Shown here: positions 54,365 through 63,217 of the stretch, piece after piece
How positions within the stretch are numbered: position 1 is the first letter of the stretch
Layout of the letters: each line of letters opens with the position of its first letter
Source of the DNA: Acidobacteriaceae bacterium KBS 146
GTDB lineage: Bacteria > Acidobacteriota > Terriglobia > Terriglobales > Acidobacteriaceae
Assembly: GCA_000688615.1 (NCBI GenBank)
Contig: JHVA01000001.1
Location: 1,984,001 to 2,048,000, forward strand
Length of the DNA stretch: 64,000 nt
Direction: 5' to 3'
Position numbers and translations under genes: made by a program
Notes under the pieces: model-generated
Databases searched by the model: none
Told to the model about the DNA's origin: nothing
Seen by the model: the letters and a program-made list of their open reading frames with translations, nothing else

Positions 54365-56425
54365 CTACCAGACGCGGCATGCGTTCGCCGGCACCATGGG
54401 CTGGCCGACCTTACAGCCGAAGGCCTTTCCGAACTCGTCGAAGTTCTGTACAGCTCCATTGGTGCGCCAGCGCCCCGACGAGTGCGGATCGGTCTTCGCC
54501 CGCAGACGTGCGGCCTGTTCCGTTACGTTTTCACACCACACCTGCCCGAAGCCAAGGAAGAAACGTTGCGCGGGGGTATAGTTGTCGACCTTTGCCGTGA
54601 CCGATGCATTTTGCTCCGCGAGTGTGCTCATCAGGGCCTGGTAGGCAATCCGGAGACCGCCATTGTCGGCAGTATTTTCTCCGAGCGTCAGTTTCCCGTT
54701 CAGGTTCTGCCCGGGAGCGACTTCAAAACCGTCGTATTCTTTGACTTCGCAATCCGTACGCTCGGTGAACTTTTTCTTGTCCTCATCGGTCCACCAGCTG
54801 CGAACATTGCCCTTCGGATCGTACTGGCTGCCTTGATCGTCGAAGCCATGGGTCATCTCGTGTCCGATCACTACACCAATGCCGCCGAAGTTGACCGCTG
54901 GGTCCGCTTTGAAGTCGTAGAACGGAGGTTGCAGGATCCCGGCCGGGAAGTTGATGTCGTTCATCGCCGGATTGTAGTAGGCGTTGACGGTGGGTGGAGT
55001 CATAACCCACTCTTTCTCGTCGACCGGCTTGCCGATCTTTTCGAGATCACGTCTGTCGTTGAAGGCCGCAACCTGCTCTGCATTGCCAACAGGATTGTTC
55101 CTATCGATTTTTACCGAGGAATAGTCTCTCCACTTGTCGGGGTAGCCGATCTTGTCGCGAAACGCATCAAGCTTCTTCTTCGCTTCAACCTTAGTGGCGT
55201 CGCTCATCCAGTCCAGATGCTGGATGTCCTGATCGAGTGCAGTCTCGAGTGCCTTGACCAGCTTCTCCATATTGTCTTTTGCTGCAGGGGGAAAGTTCTT
55301 CGCGACCCAGTCCTGCCCTACGGCCTCGCCCAATGCACGGTCCGTAGCCTGTGTGCAGCGCTTCCAACGCGGCGCAAGCTCTTTCTGTCCCGCCAGGGTA
55401 GCGGCATAGAACTGGAAGTTCTCCCGAACAAAAGCATCGCTCAGGTTCGGTGCATATCGATGGATCGTGTGCCATCGGAGGTAGCTCTTCAACGCTTCCA
55501 ACTGAGCAGAGTCGAGCTGAGTGTTCATCGCTTTGAAGAAGTCAGGGGCGACAACGTTCACCGTCTTGAGACCACCCTGTTTTTTGGCATGGAAGTAAAC
55601 CTTCCAATCAAATTCCGGGGTCAGCGACTGCAACTCCGCGATGGTCCTGATGTGATACACATTGGCGGGATTGCGGCGGTCGACGCGAGACATCGAGCCC
55701 TCAGCAAGCGCCGTTTCGATCGCAAGAACCTGTTGGGCTTCCCTGGCTGCCCGCTCTGGCGTGTCGCCTGCCAGCGTGAACATCTTCGTCACATGCTCTA
55801 CATATTGCGAGCGGAGTTTCTTTGAGCGTTCATCCTGATTGAGGTAGTAGTCGCGATCGGGGAGCCCGAGACCGGCCTGATCGATCTCGCCAATCTGCTG
55901 GCTGGAGTCCTTCTGATCCTGATCGGAGCCAAAGCTGAAGAAATATCCTACGGCGAACTTGTCTTCCATCTGGCCCATCAGGGTCGCCAGCTTCTTTTTG
56001 TCGTTCCAGTCAGCGATAGCCTGGAGCATCGGCTCAATCGGTTTCGCACCCAACCTGTCGGCAAGCTCGGTATTCATACACGCCGCGAAGAAGTCGCCGT
56101 ATTTCTTTTGCAGCGGTGTCTTTGGGGCGTCAGCGGCAGCCTTGAGATCGGAGTAGAGCAAATAATTGTTGTACTCGGCAAGCTCGTTGAAACGTCCCCA
56201 GCGTGTCTGGTCCCCGGGGATGGGATTGTTCTTCCGCCAGTTGCCGCAGGCGTACTGATAGAAATCCACACAAGGGTCCGCCGAGGTGTCGATTGCGGAG
56301 AGATCGAAGATAGCTGGCTTCTTTGGAGCGGCCTTTGGCCCTGAGACGTCCTCTGCCGAGGCCGATGACAGGCAAAAAAATAAGGCCGCGGCGGGAACGA
56401 TGCACTTCAACAAAATGGACTTCAT
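54365..56425 (-). CDS. M13 family zinc metallopeptidase (PepO/neprilysin-like)
   Basis: The 686-residue exported peptidase has the M13 zinc site: H522-E523-x-x-H526 in 'VIGHEMTHGFDDQGSQYDP', and the third ligand Glu in 'LGENTADNGGLRIAYQA'. It has the family's 'NAYYNPAMNDINFPAGILQP' strand and ends in the invariant CRVW. It is a secreted oligopeptidase in the neprilysin group. The ATG at 56425 is chosen because GAGGAG lies immediately upstream; a TTG four codons earlier overlaps that site. It begins with a signal peptide (KSILLKCIVPAAALFFCLSS). Confidence 0.95.
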   Translation of the reverse strand: MKSILLKCIVPAAALFFCLSSASAEDVSGPKAAPKKPAIFDLSAIDTSADPCVDFYQYACGNWRKNNPIPGDQTRWGRFNELAEYNNYLLYSDLKAAADAPKTPLQKKYGDFFAACMNTELADRLGAKPIEPMLQAIADWNDKKKLATLMGQMEDKFAVGYFFSFGSDQDQKDSSQQIGEIDQAGLGLPDRDYYLNQDERSKKLRSQYVEHVTKMFTLAGDTPERAAREAQQVLAIETALAEGSMSRVDRRNPANVYHIRTIAELQSLTPEFDWKVYFHAKKQGGLKTVNVVAPDFFKAMNTQLDSAQLEALKSYLRWHTIHRYAPNLSDAFVRENFQFYAATLAGQKELAPRWKRCTQATDRALGEAVGQDWVAKNFPPAAKDNMEKLVKALETALDQDIQHLDWMSDATKVEAKKKLDAFRDKIGYPDKWRDYSSVKIDRNNPVGNAEQVAAFNDRRDLEKIGKPVDEKEWVMTPPTVNAYYNPAMNDINFPAGILQPPFYDFKADPAVNFGGIGVVIGHEMTHGFDDQGSQYDPKGNVRSWWTDEDKKKFTERTDCEVKEYDGFEVAPGQNLNGKLTLGENTADNGGLRIAYQALMSTLAEQNASVTAKVDNYTPAQRFFLGFGQVWCENVTEQAARLRAKTDPHSSGRWRTNGAVQNFDEFGKAFGCKVGQPMVPANACRVW

Positions 56426-56551
56426 GGCTCTCCTCAAAGCTGTACAAGAATCGGGGATTGTCTTCTCACACTACTCCCGCCATGAGGCGAAGAAAAGATG
56501 CTCGTGTCAGATGAGACCGGGCACACCTCTCCACCGAAAGGGTCGAGCTGA

Positions 56552-57637
56552 TTAGAAGATCTTCAAATGAATGGTCAGGTATTTTTTTGGATTCTGTCGA
56601 ACTGCGGTCACAAGATCGGAGCTGTTCGTCAGCAGATTGTTCATGTTCGTATGCAGGGTGTCTTCGGTGGCCAGTTTGCCAAGGGTTCCCCTGCCCTGGT
56701 TGATTCCTGTCACCAGATGATTGACCTGAGTAAAGGTGTCATCCAACTGCTGACGGAACTTAGGATCTTTCAAGAGCAGCCCAACGCCCCCCTTGCCTGC
56801 ATCCGCGTCGGCCATCAGCGAGTTGGCGTGCTTGAGGGTGGAATTGAGGTTGTCATACAGAGAAGGATCTTTTAAAAGCTTGCCGGCCGAGCCTTTGCCG
56901 CTATCCAGATCGTTGGCGATGTTTTCGAGCTTTGCGGTCGTGTCGTTCAGACGATTGTAGAGGGTGTCGTCGCTGACCAGCTTGCCGACCGTTCCCTTGC
57001 CCTGATTGAGATTGACGGTAAGTTTGTGCAGTTCATCTACAGTCCCATTGAGCTTGTTGTACAGGTCGGGATTGTTGATGAGCTGACCGATCGAGCCCTT
57101 TCCGGACTGGAGATTGTCGACGATTGTATTCATCTTGGCCAGAATGACATTCAGGCTCTCGATGGTCCCCTGGCTGGCCTTGACGACATCGGTAAGGCTC
57201 GGCGTCTCTAATGTCTTCAGCTCATCGCCATCCTGCAGTGGTGGACCGACAGCAAATTGGCTATTGATATCAACCACCGTGTCGCCGAGGACACCGATGG
57301 TCGTCAGAGAAGCCTTGGAGTCTTTCTTCAGCTCTTCCGCATATTTGTCGTTCAGCTTCATGACTACTCTGACAGGGGTTAGCTTTTTCTCCGGAGAGGC
57401 AATGACGGTGACGGTTTTGACCGTGCCGATGGTGACACCCTGCAGGTTGACCGCTGCGCCGGGCTTCAGGCCAGCGGAGTTCTCAAAGTAGGTGGTGATG
57501 GTGAGCTTGTGCGAGAGAATCCCAAGACCGGCCGAACTGGTCATCAGGAAAAGAAGGGTAACCAGGACCACCGAAGCCACCAGGACGATCAGGCCCACCT
57601 TCAATTGTGACCATCTCACCTCCTGCTGACTCGGCAT
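56552..57637 (-). CDS. MlaD/MCE domain protein
   Basis: The 361-residue protein has one N-terminal membrane helix ('WSQLKVGLIVLVASVVLVTL') and an MCE domain (about residues 40-125) with 'YFENSAGLKPGAAVNLQGVT' and 'IGTVKTVTVIAS'. A long C-terminal helical part follows with four or five 'GKGSIGQLINNPDLYNKLNG'-like repeats of about 40 residues. MCE proteins form rings or tunnels that carry lipids between the membranes. No ATPase or permease partner (MlaF/MlaE type) is adjacent here, so the complex may be encoded elsewhere. Confidence 0.9.
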   Translation of the reverse strand: MPSQQEVRWSQLKVGLIVLVASVVLVTLLFLMTSSAGLGILSHKLTITTYFENSAGLKPGAAVNLQGVTIGTVKTVTVIASPEKKLTPVRVVMKLNDKYAEELKKDSKASLTTIGVLGDTVVDINSQFAVGPPLQDGDELKTLETPSLTDVVKASQGTIESLNVILAKMNTIVDNLQSGKGSIGQLINNPDLYNKLNGTVDELHKLTVNLNQGKGTVGKLVSDDTLYNRLNDTTAKLENIANDLDSGKGSAGKLLKDPSLYDNLNSTLKHANSLMADADAGKGGVGLLLKDPKFRQQLDDTFTQVNHLVTGINQGRGTLGKLATEDTLHTNMNNLLTNSSDLVTAVRQNPKKYLTIHLKIF

Positions 57638-57805
57638 AGCTCTCCTTGAAGATCGGCCTTCCCCATTTTGTTGCGAGTGGGGTTCTCTTTCTAATGACCG
57701 CAGATATCAGATAGTTCAGAGGATACATTACCGCTGACCCTAAAGCATGGATGCGAACTCCGGGAGCATGGATGCAGGAGTTCGCATATCTCGGGGATCA
57801 ATCTC

Positions 57806-59488
57806 TCAATGATCGGGTTTTGCGGAGGCTTCCGGGTGGCTGAAATCTGCCTGTAGGAGCCCCGTGGCCGGATGGAAGGTGCGCCGGTGACGGCGGGTAT
57901 CCGCCGGAATGGGATCAAGCCGGTAGAGGATCAGGAGATTTCTTTCAGGATCGTCCATTGCAGGAAACGATGCCACGCGCTTGAGACGATAAAGAGAGGT
58001 CAACGCGTCCATCTTGTCGTCGTCGACCTGGTTCCAGGCGACGTACCAACCTGGCTGGTAGGCCTTTACTCTATCGGATAATTCCATCGTGCCGAAGTCG
58101 TCACAGATGGAAGGGAGACCGGTCATCAAGGATAGATCAGAACCGCTGATGGAGAGCACCAGGGACTTGTGGGAGGGATCGGAATCGACGATCCTTCTGA
58201 CCTGTTCGGCGGCTGTCGCGAAGGTGTACTCAGGGTGGCGAACGTAGTCGAGGGTTTGACGAGCGTCCGCCACCGTGAGGATGGTGAGGGCAGCGGTCGA
58301 GATCAGCGCTGCTGAAAGAGTCGGCCCTTTTCCCCATTCGCGGGGACGCAATATCTCTTCAAACACAACAACGGCGACGACCGTCATGGGTACAACGATG
58401 ACGAGATAGTAACGGGGCTGAAGATTGTCGTGGTAGATGATGAAGGCCAAATAGCCGGCAATCCACAGCAGCAGAGCGGGGAGTAAAGGATTTTTCAGCA
58501 ACCGAGGCCGGATCAGCAGGGCAACGATGGCCGCAGCAACGGCCAGGGGATACATCATCTGCCCGATCCACATGCCATCGGCAAAGCCTTCTTGCAGGAC
58601 TTGGAAAAGGTTCTGGCTCGTTACTCCCGTGTAGTCGTTTGCGGTGAAGAGGTAGCGGTAGTCGCCGAGGAAGTGCGGGCGAACCACAATACTGTAGTAG
58701 GAAACCCACAGAAAGATCGCAAGCAAAGCTGCTGGCCACGCAGCCTTGAGCGCGGTTCGAACACGATAGCCAGATCTCGTAAACAGAACCCACGCGACTG
58801 CAGGAAAGAGAAACACCGCAGTCGTCTTGGTCAGGACCATGAGAGGCAAAAGGATCCCGACTGCGAAAGCGGGAAGATTTTGCCGCAACCAACCCAATCT
58901 GCCCAGGCTCTCCCCGCCGGGCTCGCGCACGTAGGACGCGCACAACAAGGTCAGCAGCGTAAGAAGAATCAGCATCGGCTCCAAAATGGCCATCCGGCTG
59001 AAGGCGTAGCAGAACGGGCTGACGGCGAGCAGCAGGACAGCCGCCGCCGGCGCCAGAGATCTTCCCCGGCCAGGCCATCGCAGTTGTTGTCCGCGTCGAA
59101 CCAGAAAGTACGTGGAAGCCAGAATGAGAGCAAAGATCGCCACCGCCAGACTGCGTGCGGCAATTACATTGGCACCCGTGAAATGAAAGACGACCGACTC
59201 AACCAGTGGCCAGACCGGTAGAGCTGCTGCGGGGTTGAAGTCTCCCGGAACATACCAGTCGCCGCGCTGAAAATGACGGATGGCCGCATCCCCATACCAT
59301 CCTTCATCGGTGTATTTGGCCCAGTCCATCCATGGAGAGTGGTTCGGAAAGTCAGCCCTAAGATGAACGGCGTGCAGACCGAGAAAGATAGCTGCCACAG
59401 TAAGCAACACGAACTCGAGGATGGCCGTTGTGGAACGCACCATCCGGGGTCGAAAGCCACAGCCAGAGTCGATTGTGGATTGTGTCAT
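57806..59488 (-). CDS. GT39/ArnT-like membrane glycosyltransferase
   Basis: The protein, about 560 residues, has an N-terminal helix, then the luminal/periplasmic 'HSPWMDWAKYTDEGWYGDAA' segment with the acidic DE pair typical of the dolichyl-phosphate-mannose transferase-like and ArnT-like fold (GT39/GT83). About ten more helices follow, and then a soluble C-terminal domain. It transfers a sugar from a lipid carrier to an unknown acceptor such as a lipid or protein. The ATG complementary to 59486-59488 is used. It is followed on the same strand by the MCE gene. Confidence 0.8.
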   Translation of the reverse strand: MTQSTIDSGCGFRPRMVRSTTAILEFVLLTVAAIFLGLHAVHLRADFPNHSPWMDWAKYTDEGWYGDAAIRHFQRGDWYVPGDFNPAAALPVWPLVESVVFHFTGANVIAARSLAVAIFALILASTYFLVRRGQQLRWPGRGRSLAPAAAVLLLAVSPFCYAFSRMAILEPMLILLTLLTLLCASYVREPGGESLGRLGWLRQNLPAFAVGILLPLMVLTKTTAVFLFPAVAWVLFTRSGYRVRTALKAAWPAALLAIFLWVSYYSIVVRPHFLGDYRYLFTANDYTGVTSQNLFQVLQEGFADGMWIGQMMYPLAVAAAIVALLIRPRLLKNPLLPALLLWIAGYLAFIIYHDNLQPRYYLVIVVPMTVVAVVVFEEILRPREWGKGPTLSAALISTAALTILTVADARQTLDYVRHPEYTFATAAEQVRRIVDSDPSHKSLVLSISGSDLSLMTGLPSICDDFGTMELSDRVKAYQPGWYVAWNQVDDDKMDALTSLYRLKRVASFPAMDDPERNLLILYRLDPIPADTRRHRRTFHPATGLLQADFSHPEASAKPDH

Positions 59489-59620
59489 CAAGGAAGTGCC
59501 CTGCGTCTATAAATCCTGTAAAAAGCTATCCGCTTTGGATTGCTGTCCTCATCGGCGGAGCGTTTTCTTTTTACTTCTCTAATTCTCTACGATGCCGCAA
59601 AATCGGCCGGAAGCCAATCA

Positions 59621-60712
59621 TCATTCGTAGGCCAGGGCGTCGATCGGGTCTTTGCTGGCAGCCTTATACGCCGGGTAGATGGCTCCCAGGAGTGCTCCGG
59701 TAAAGGCGATAGCGACAGACTTCCAGACCCACGGCAGATCTATGACGAAGTCGAGGGTAGGAAAGCGAGCGTTGAGTGCACCGCTTAATGCGTAACTGGC
59801 AACCACCCCAAGAGTGATGCCGACGGCAGCAATCAATGCGGTCTCGCGAAGGACCAGTGAAACGATGTAGATACGGGAAGCTCCCAGAGACTTCAGGACG
59901 CCGATCTCGCGGGTTCTCTCCATCACCGCCGTGTACATGGACTGGAAGATCACAAGGAAGCCGATCACCAGAGCGATTCCCACGACCACTTTGATCGCGG
60001 TGCTCATGTACGGCAGCTTGGCCGGGGAGATTGCGGAAAGGTACTCCTCGGCTGTGCGCACATCGTAGTCGCTCATTCCTGGTGTTGCGAGGATTGCTTT
60101 CCGCACATCATCCTGATACCGGGGCGGATCATCGGTTCTCACGTAGAAGACGGAGGCCTTCCCTTCGGTGCCATTTAGCCCACCCATCGTGTTGATAGGG
60201 ATGAACTTGCGACCTCCTTTCCCATGCTCGACAATGCCGCAGATTCGAAAATTGTGGTTGAGAATCTTGAGGGTGTCCCCCACCTTTTTTCCAGTGGCGG
60301 AGTAGTCGTCGATGATTACATCATCCGGGCTCTGGAAAGAGGTTCCGGAGAGAAAGTTGAAGGGAGAAAGATCATTAAAGCTCTTGTAATCAATCCCATA
60401 GATACTATCAAGCGATCCCGTGAGCGTGATATTGACCGGAGCCGCGACGGCAACGTGAGGAATCTTGGCGATTACATCGCCGACCTTAATGGAGGCGCCC
60501 GCGGCGCTCATACCGAGAAAGTTATTGGTCGTGGCCGGACGAATGATCATGTCCATCCCAATTCCGTTCTGGCGGGTTTTGAAGCCGCTGATCTTGCCCA
60601 GAAGAATGGCCGTGATCGAGAGGATCATGATGACCTCGATCGCGATCGCTAAAGCGCTGATCAAAGAACGAAGGGGACGGTGAACGAGGTTGCCGACGAC
60701 AAGTTTGTTCAT
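59621..60712 (-). CDS. ABC transporter permease (FtsX type)
   Basis: The 363-residue protein has an N-terminal helix ('LISALAIAIEVIMILSITAI'), a periplasmic MacB-like domain (about residues 45-240) and a C-terminal group of three helices. The last group contains 'MYTAVMERTREIGVLKSLGA' and 'LLGAIYPAYKAASKDPIDAL', the FtsX-domain signature of MacB/LolC/DevC permeases. Such permeases work with ATPases like the one encoded at 32441, but that gene lies 26 kb away. The first Met is used; the gene has no adjacent ATPase. Confidence 0.85.
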   Translation of the reverse strand: MNKLVVGNLVHRPLRSLISALAIAIEVIMILSITAILLGKISGFKTRQNGIGMDMIIRPATTNNFLGMSAAGASIKVGDVIAKIPHVAVAAPVNITLTGSLDSIYGIDYKSFNDLSPFNFLSGTSFQSPDDVIIDDYSATGKKVGDTLKILNHNFRICGIVEHGKGGRKFIPINTMGGLNGTEGKASVFYVRTDDPPRYQDDVRKAILATPGMSDYDVRTAEEYLSAISPAKLPYMSTAIKVVVGIALVIGFLVIFQSMYTAVMERTREIGVLKSLGASRIYIVSLVLRETALIAAVGITLGVVASYALSGALNARFPTLDFVIDLPWVWKSVAIAFTGALLGAIYPAYKAASKDPIDALAYE

Positions 60713-60759
60713 GCTCTTTCTAGTGTATGGCAGCCGCTCCGCTTCTACCTGTAACCCTG

Positions 60760-62256
60760 TTACGGCAACGAGCGAGCGCGCCGTGGCAAGGTATGCATTA
60801 CGGCGGGTCCGGACGTCCGATTCTGACCAGGCCCCTTGATAAGGACTCCCAGGATGGGCATCACATATGCAGCCGCAAAAGCCGCGAAGACCAGACCGAA
60901 GGCGATGAATCCCAGGGAATAGATGACGCCTCCGATGCCCCCTTCAGGAGCGATATGAGCAAATACCGCGCAAAGCAGAAGGCCCCAGGGAGAGATACGA
61001 GTGTCCCCGCAAAGAGAGTCGAAGAGGGTAAAAAACACGATCCACAAGAGGGGAGCCCAGAAGAAGATTCCGATCCACTGACCGATATGGTAAGCCTCTC
61101 CGGCGGCACTGAAGGAGATGCCGGTTGTGGTGTCGTCAGCCGCAAGGCTTCCCATCTGATGGGCGTACAAATTGCCAAAGTTGACGTTCGGCTTATTTGG
61201 CCAAAGAAATCTGGGAATCAGATTCTCGAGTCCCATGATGATTGGCATCGGTCCGATGACTCCCACCCGCTCCGTGAGATCGTTGAGACGATCATCCGCC
61301 GAGATCATCTGCAGACGATCCATAAATCCCTGGGAGGTGTCGTAGTAGCTCTGGATCGTCCGCTCGTAGGAGTCGGCCGAGTCTTCCAGATATTTTGCCC
61401 GGGTACCTTCGAGGTCTTCCAAAAGATCGACGATGGCATGAGCGCGCACGGAAAACGAGGGGTCGAAGAAGTTCCGGCCATACTGCGCATACGGCACCAG
61501 GAAGTGCACCATAAAGTAGAGCGTGAAAGCCAGACCCGCCATCTGAGCGCGCGAAAGCCGATATCCCTGGGACGCTGCGGCGATGATCCAGCATGCAAAC
61601 GGGGTAAACAGGCCCTCTTTGGAAAAGCCGAAGATTCCCTGCATGAAGATCGCAAAGCATGAGATGAAGACTGGGAGATTGATGCTCTTTCGTCCCCCGG
61701 TTCGGCGTATCTCATAGATCACCCCGAGAATGATCGCCATGGGGAGAAAACGGTTTACCTGCGCCAGCGCGCTCAACATGCTACCAGGCTGTATTTCGAC
61801 CATCATCATCACGAATGTGACGACGAGCCCGGTTGCCATACATCCGTAGGTTGCATCCTGGATGTTGGCGTCAGTCACCAGCTTATCGAGCAGAGGTCGC
61901 CGCAGCGAGAGCTTTTTGCTGACCAGGGCTGCGCCCCACATGGCAGTGATGCTGCCGGCGTAGATCTGCATGGTCAGGATCGGCTGAAGGAGATTTGAGT
62001 CTGCTGGTTCTCCCAGAACCGCTTTGCAGACCAATCCCAGAATCACAGCGAGAACTGCATAGAAGAAGATGTACGCCCCGGAAGGACGCGAAAGCCCTCC
62101 GGCGGAGTTGAATGCCGCTCCGGAGATCAGGATAAACAGAAGAGCGAAAAGGGCAAACGTAAGGGAGGTTCCCTGATAAATCTCGATCAGAAAGAGCAGG
62201 ACCGCGAAGGCGGCAACCCGCGATAAAGGAATATGGACTGGAAAGGGGATCCGCAC
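60760..62256 (-). CDS. polytopic membrane protein, O-antigen-polymerase-like
   Basis: The 498-residue protein has about twelve hydrophobic helices and a long central hydrophilic loop (about residues 260-370). This loop contains 'EDLEGTRAKYLEDSADSYER' and 'NDLTERVGVIGPMPIIMGLE', as in Wzy-like or oligosaccharide-repeat polymerases. The C-terminal 'NVNFGNLYAHQMGSL' and the following helix pair fit that group too. Recognition is only at topology level. The neighbouring GT39-like gene supports a surface-polysaccharide role. Confidence 0.55.
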   Translation of the reverse strand: MRIPFPVHIPLSRVAAFAVLLFLIEIYQGTSLTFALFALLFILISGAAFNSAGGLSRPSGAYIFFYAVLAVILGLVCKAVLGEPADSNLLQPILTMQIYAGSITAMWGAALVSKKLSLRRPLLDKLVTDANIQDATYGCMATGLVVTFVMMMVEIQPGSMLSALAQVNRFLPMAIILGVIYEIRRTGGRKSINLPVFISCFAIFMQGIFGFSKEGLFTPFACWIIAAASQGYRLSRAQMAGLAFTLYFMVHFLVPYAQYGRNFFDPSFSVRAHAIVDLLEDLEGTRAKYLEDSADSYERTIQSYYDTSQGFMDRLQMISADDRLNDLTERVGVIGPMPIIMGLENLIPRFLWPNKPNVNFGNLYAHQMGSLAADDTTTGISFSAAGEAYHIGQWIGIFFWAPLLWIVFFTLFDSLCGDTRISPWGLLLCAVFAHIAPEGGIGGVIYSLGFIAFGLVFAAFAAAYVMPILGVLIKGPGQNRTSGPAVMHTLPRRARSLP

Positions 62257-62585
62257 TCTCTTTAGTCTCTTTGGCCTGGCCTTTTCAGGAAGATGGGGGT
62301 GCTCCAGCAGGAGGACTTTAAGGCTCCCCGCTGCTCAATTCTGGCCACGATAGAGGTCGACGGGGCTTGTCCAAATCATAGAGGTCGAGGAATGGTCAGT
62401 CAAAGGAAGGGCGATATTACCTGCTTTCCGCCGGAAACCCATTTCGGGAAAGCGACCTAACTACTTTGATTCCAGTCATCTATAAGGATTCGATGGCTTT
62501 GACTTGAGGAAAATAGGGGAATATTCTGCCCAAAGCCGAGATTTATAAGGAAGATATAGATAATTCCTCAGGAAATGAGGCGGGA
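62257..62585 (+). other. intergenic stretch with the promoter of the RodZ-like gene
   Basis: Apart from the promoter at 62499-62527 and the ribosome-site region near 62578 I see nothing functional in these 329 bases. The sequence is rather A+T-rich around the promoter. Confidence 0.5.
62499..62527 (+). promoter_or_regulatory. sigma-70-type promoter
   Basis: TTGACT at 62499-62504 and TATTCT at 62522-62527 have a 17-base spacer, giving a leader of about 50 bases before the gene at 62586. Confidence 0.6.
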
Positions 62586-63005
62586 ATGGAACAGTTCGGC
62601 GATGCATTGCGAGTGGAGCGTGAGAGCAAACGGATTACTCTTGAGACCATCTGCGAAGTCACGAAAGTATCCATTCGTCATCTTGAGGCGCTGGAAGCGG
62701 GGCGCTATACCGAGCTTCCGGGTGGAGTTTTTCGCAGGGGCATACTACGAAGCTATCTGAGTGCCGTCGGGCTTGACGAAACAGGCTGGGTAGAGCGGTT
62801 CGATATGGAACTGCGGGAATCCGTCTCACCAAATGAGCAGGAAGGCTGGACCGAATTTGCCGAAAATGTGCGACGAAACCGCGGCGGCCGGTCAGGTTCC
62901 GGAATCGATTCGCGGTGGGTCGGCGTCGCAGTGATGATTGCTGTGCTCGTTGTGCTGAGCTGGGGCGTATGGAAGTTCGTCCTGCACGGCAGGCTGTTCC
63001 TCTGA
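62586..63005 (+). CDS. RodZ-like helix-turn-helix membrane protein
   Basis: The 139-residue protein has an N-terminal helix-turn-helix of the RodZ type ('FGDALRVERESKRITLETIC', then 'VTKVSIRHLEALEAGRYTEL' and 'FRRGILRSYLSAVGLDETGW'). A short charged linker is followed by a single transmembrane helix ('RWVGVAVMIAVLVVLSWGVW') and a very short tail. RodZ links MreB to the cell-wall machinery, but the usual C-terminal periplasmic domain is absent here, so a membrane-tethered regulator is equally possible. Confidence 0.8.
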   Translation: MEQFGDALRVERESKRITLETICEVTKVSIRHLEALEAGRYTELPGGVFRRGILRSYLSAVGLDETGWVERFDMELRESVSPNEQEGWTEFAENVRRNRGGRSGSGIDSRWVGVAVMIAVLVVLSWGVWKFVLHGRLFL

Positions 63006-63217
63006 CCTTAGTCGGCGATAAGCGCTGGCAGGAATCGCTTTAAGCGGTGACGGGTACACAACAAACTGATTGACATGGGAGAGGGGAAAGAGTAACTCTC
63101 TTTTCACAATTCAAATGTCTGCCGGGGAGAGTTAGCGGTAAAGCCTGCGGCAAATGAGTGAAAACAGACAGCCGGAAGATATCTGGCGATGCACTACTTT
63201 TTTTTGAGGAGACAGTG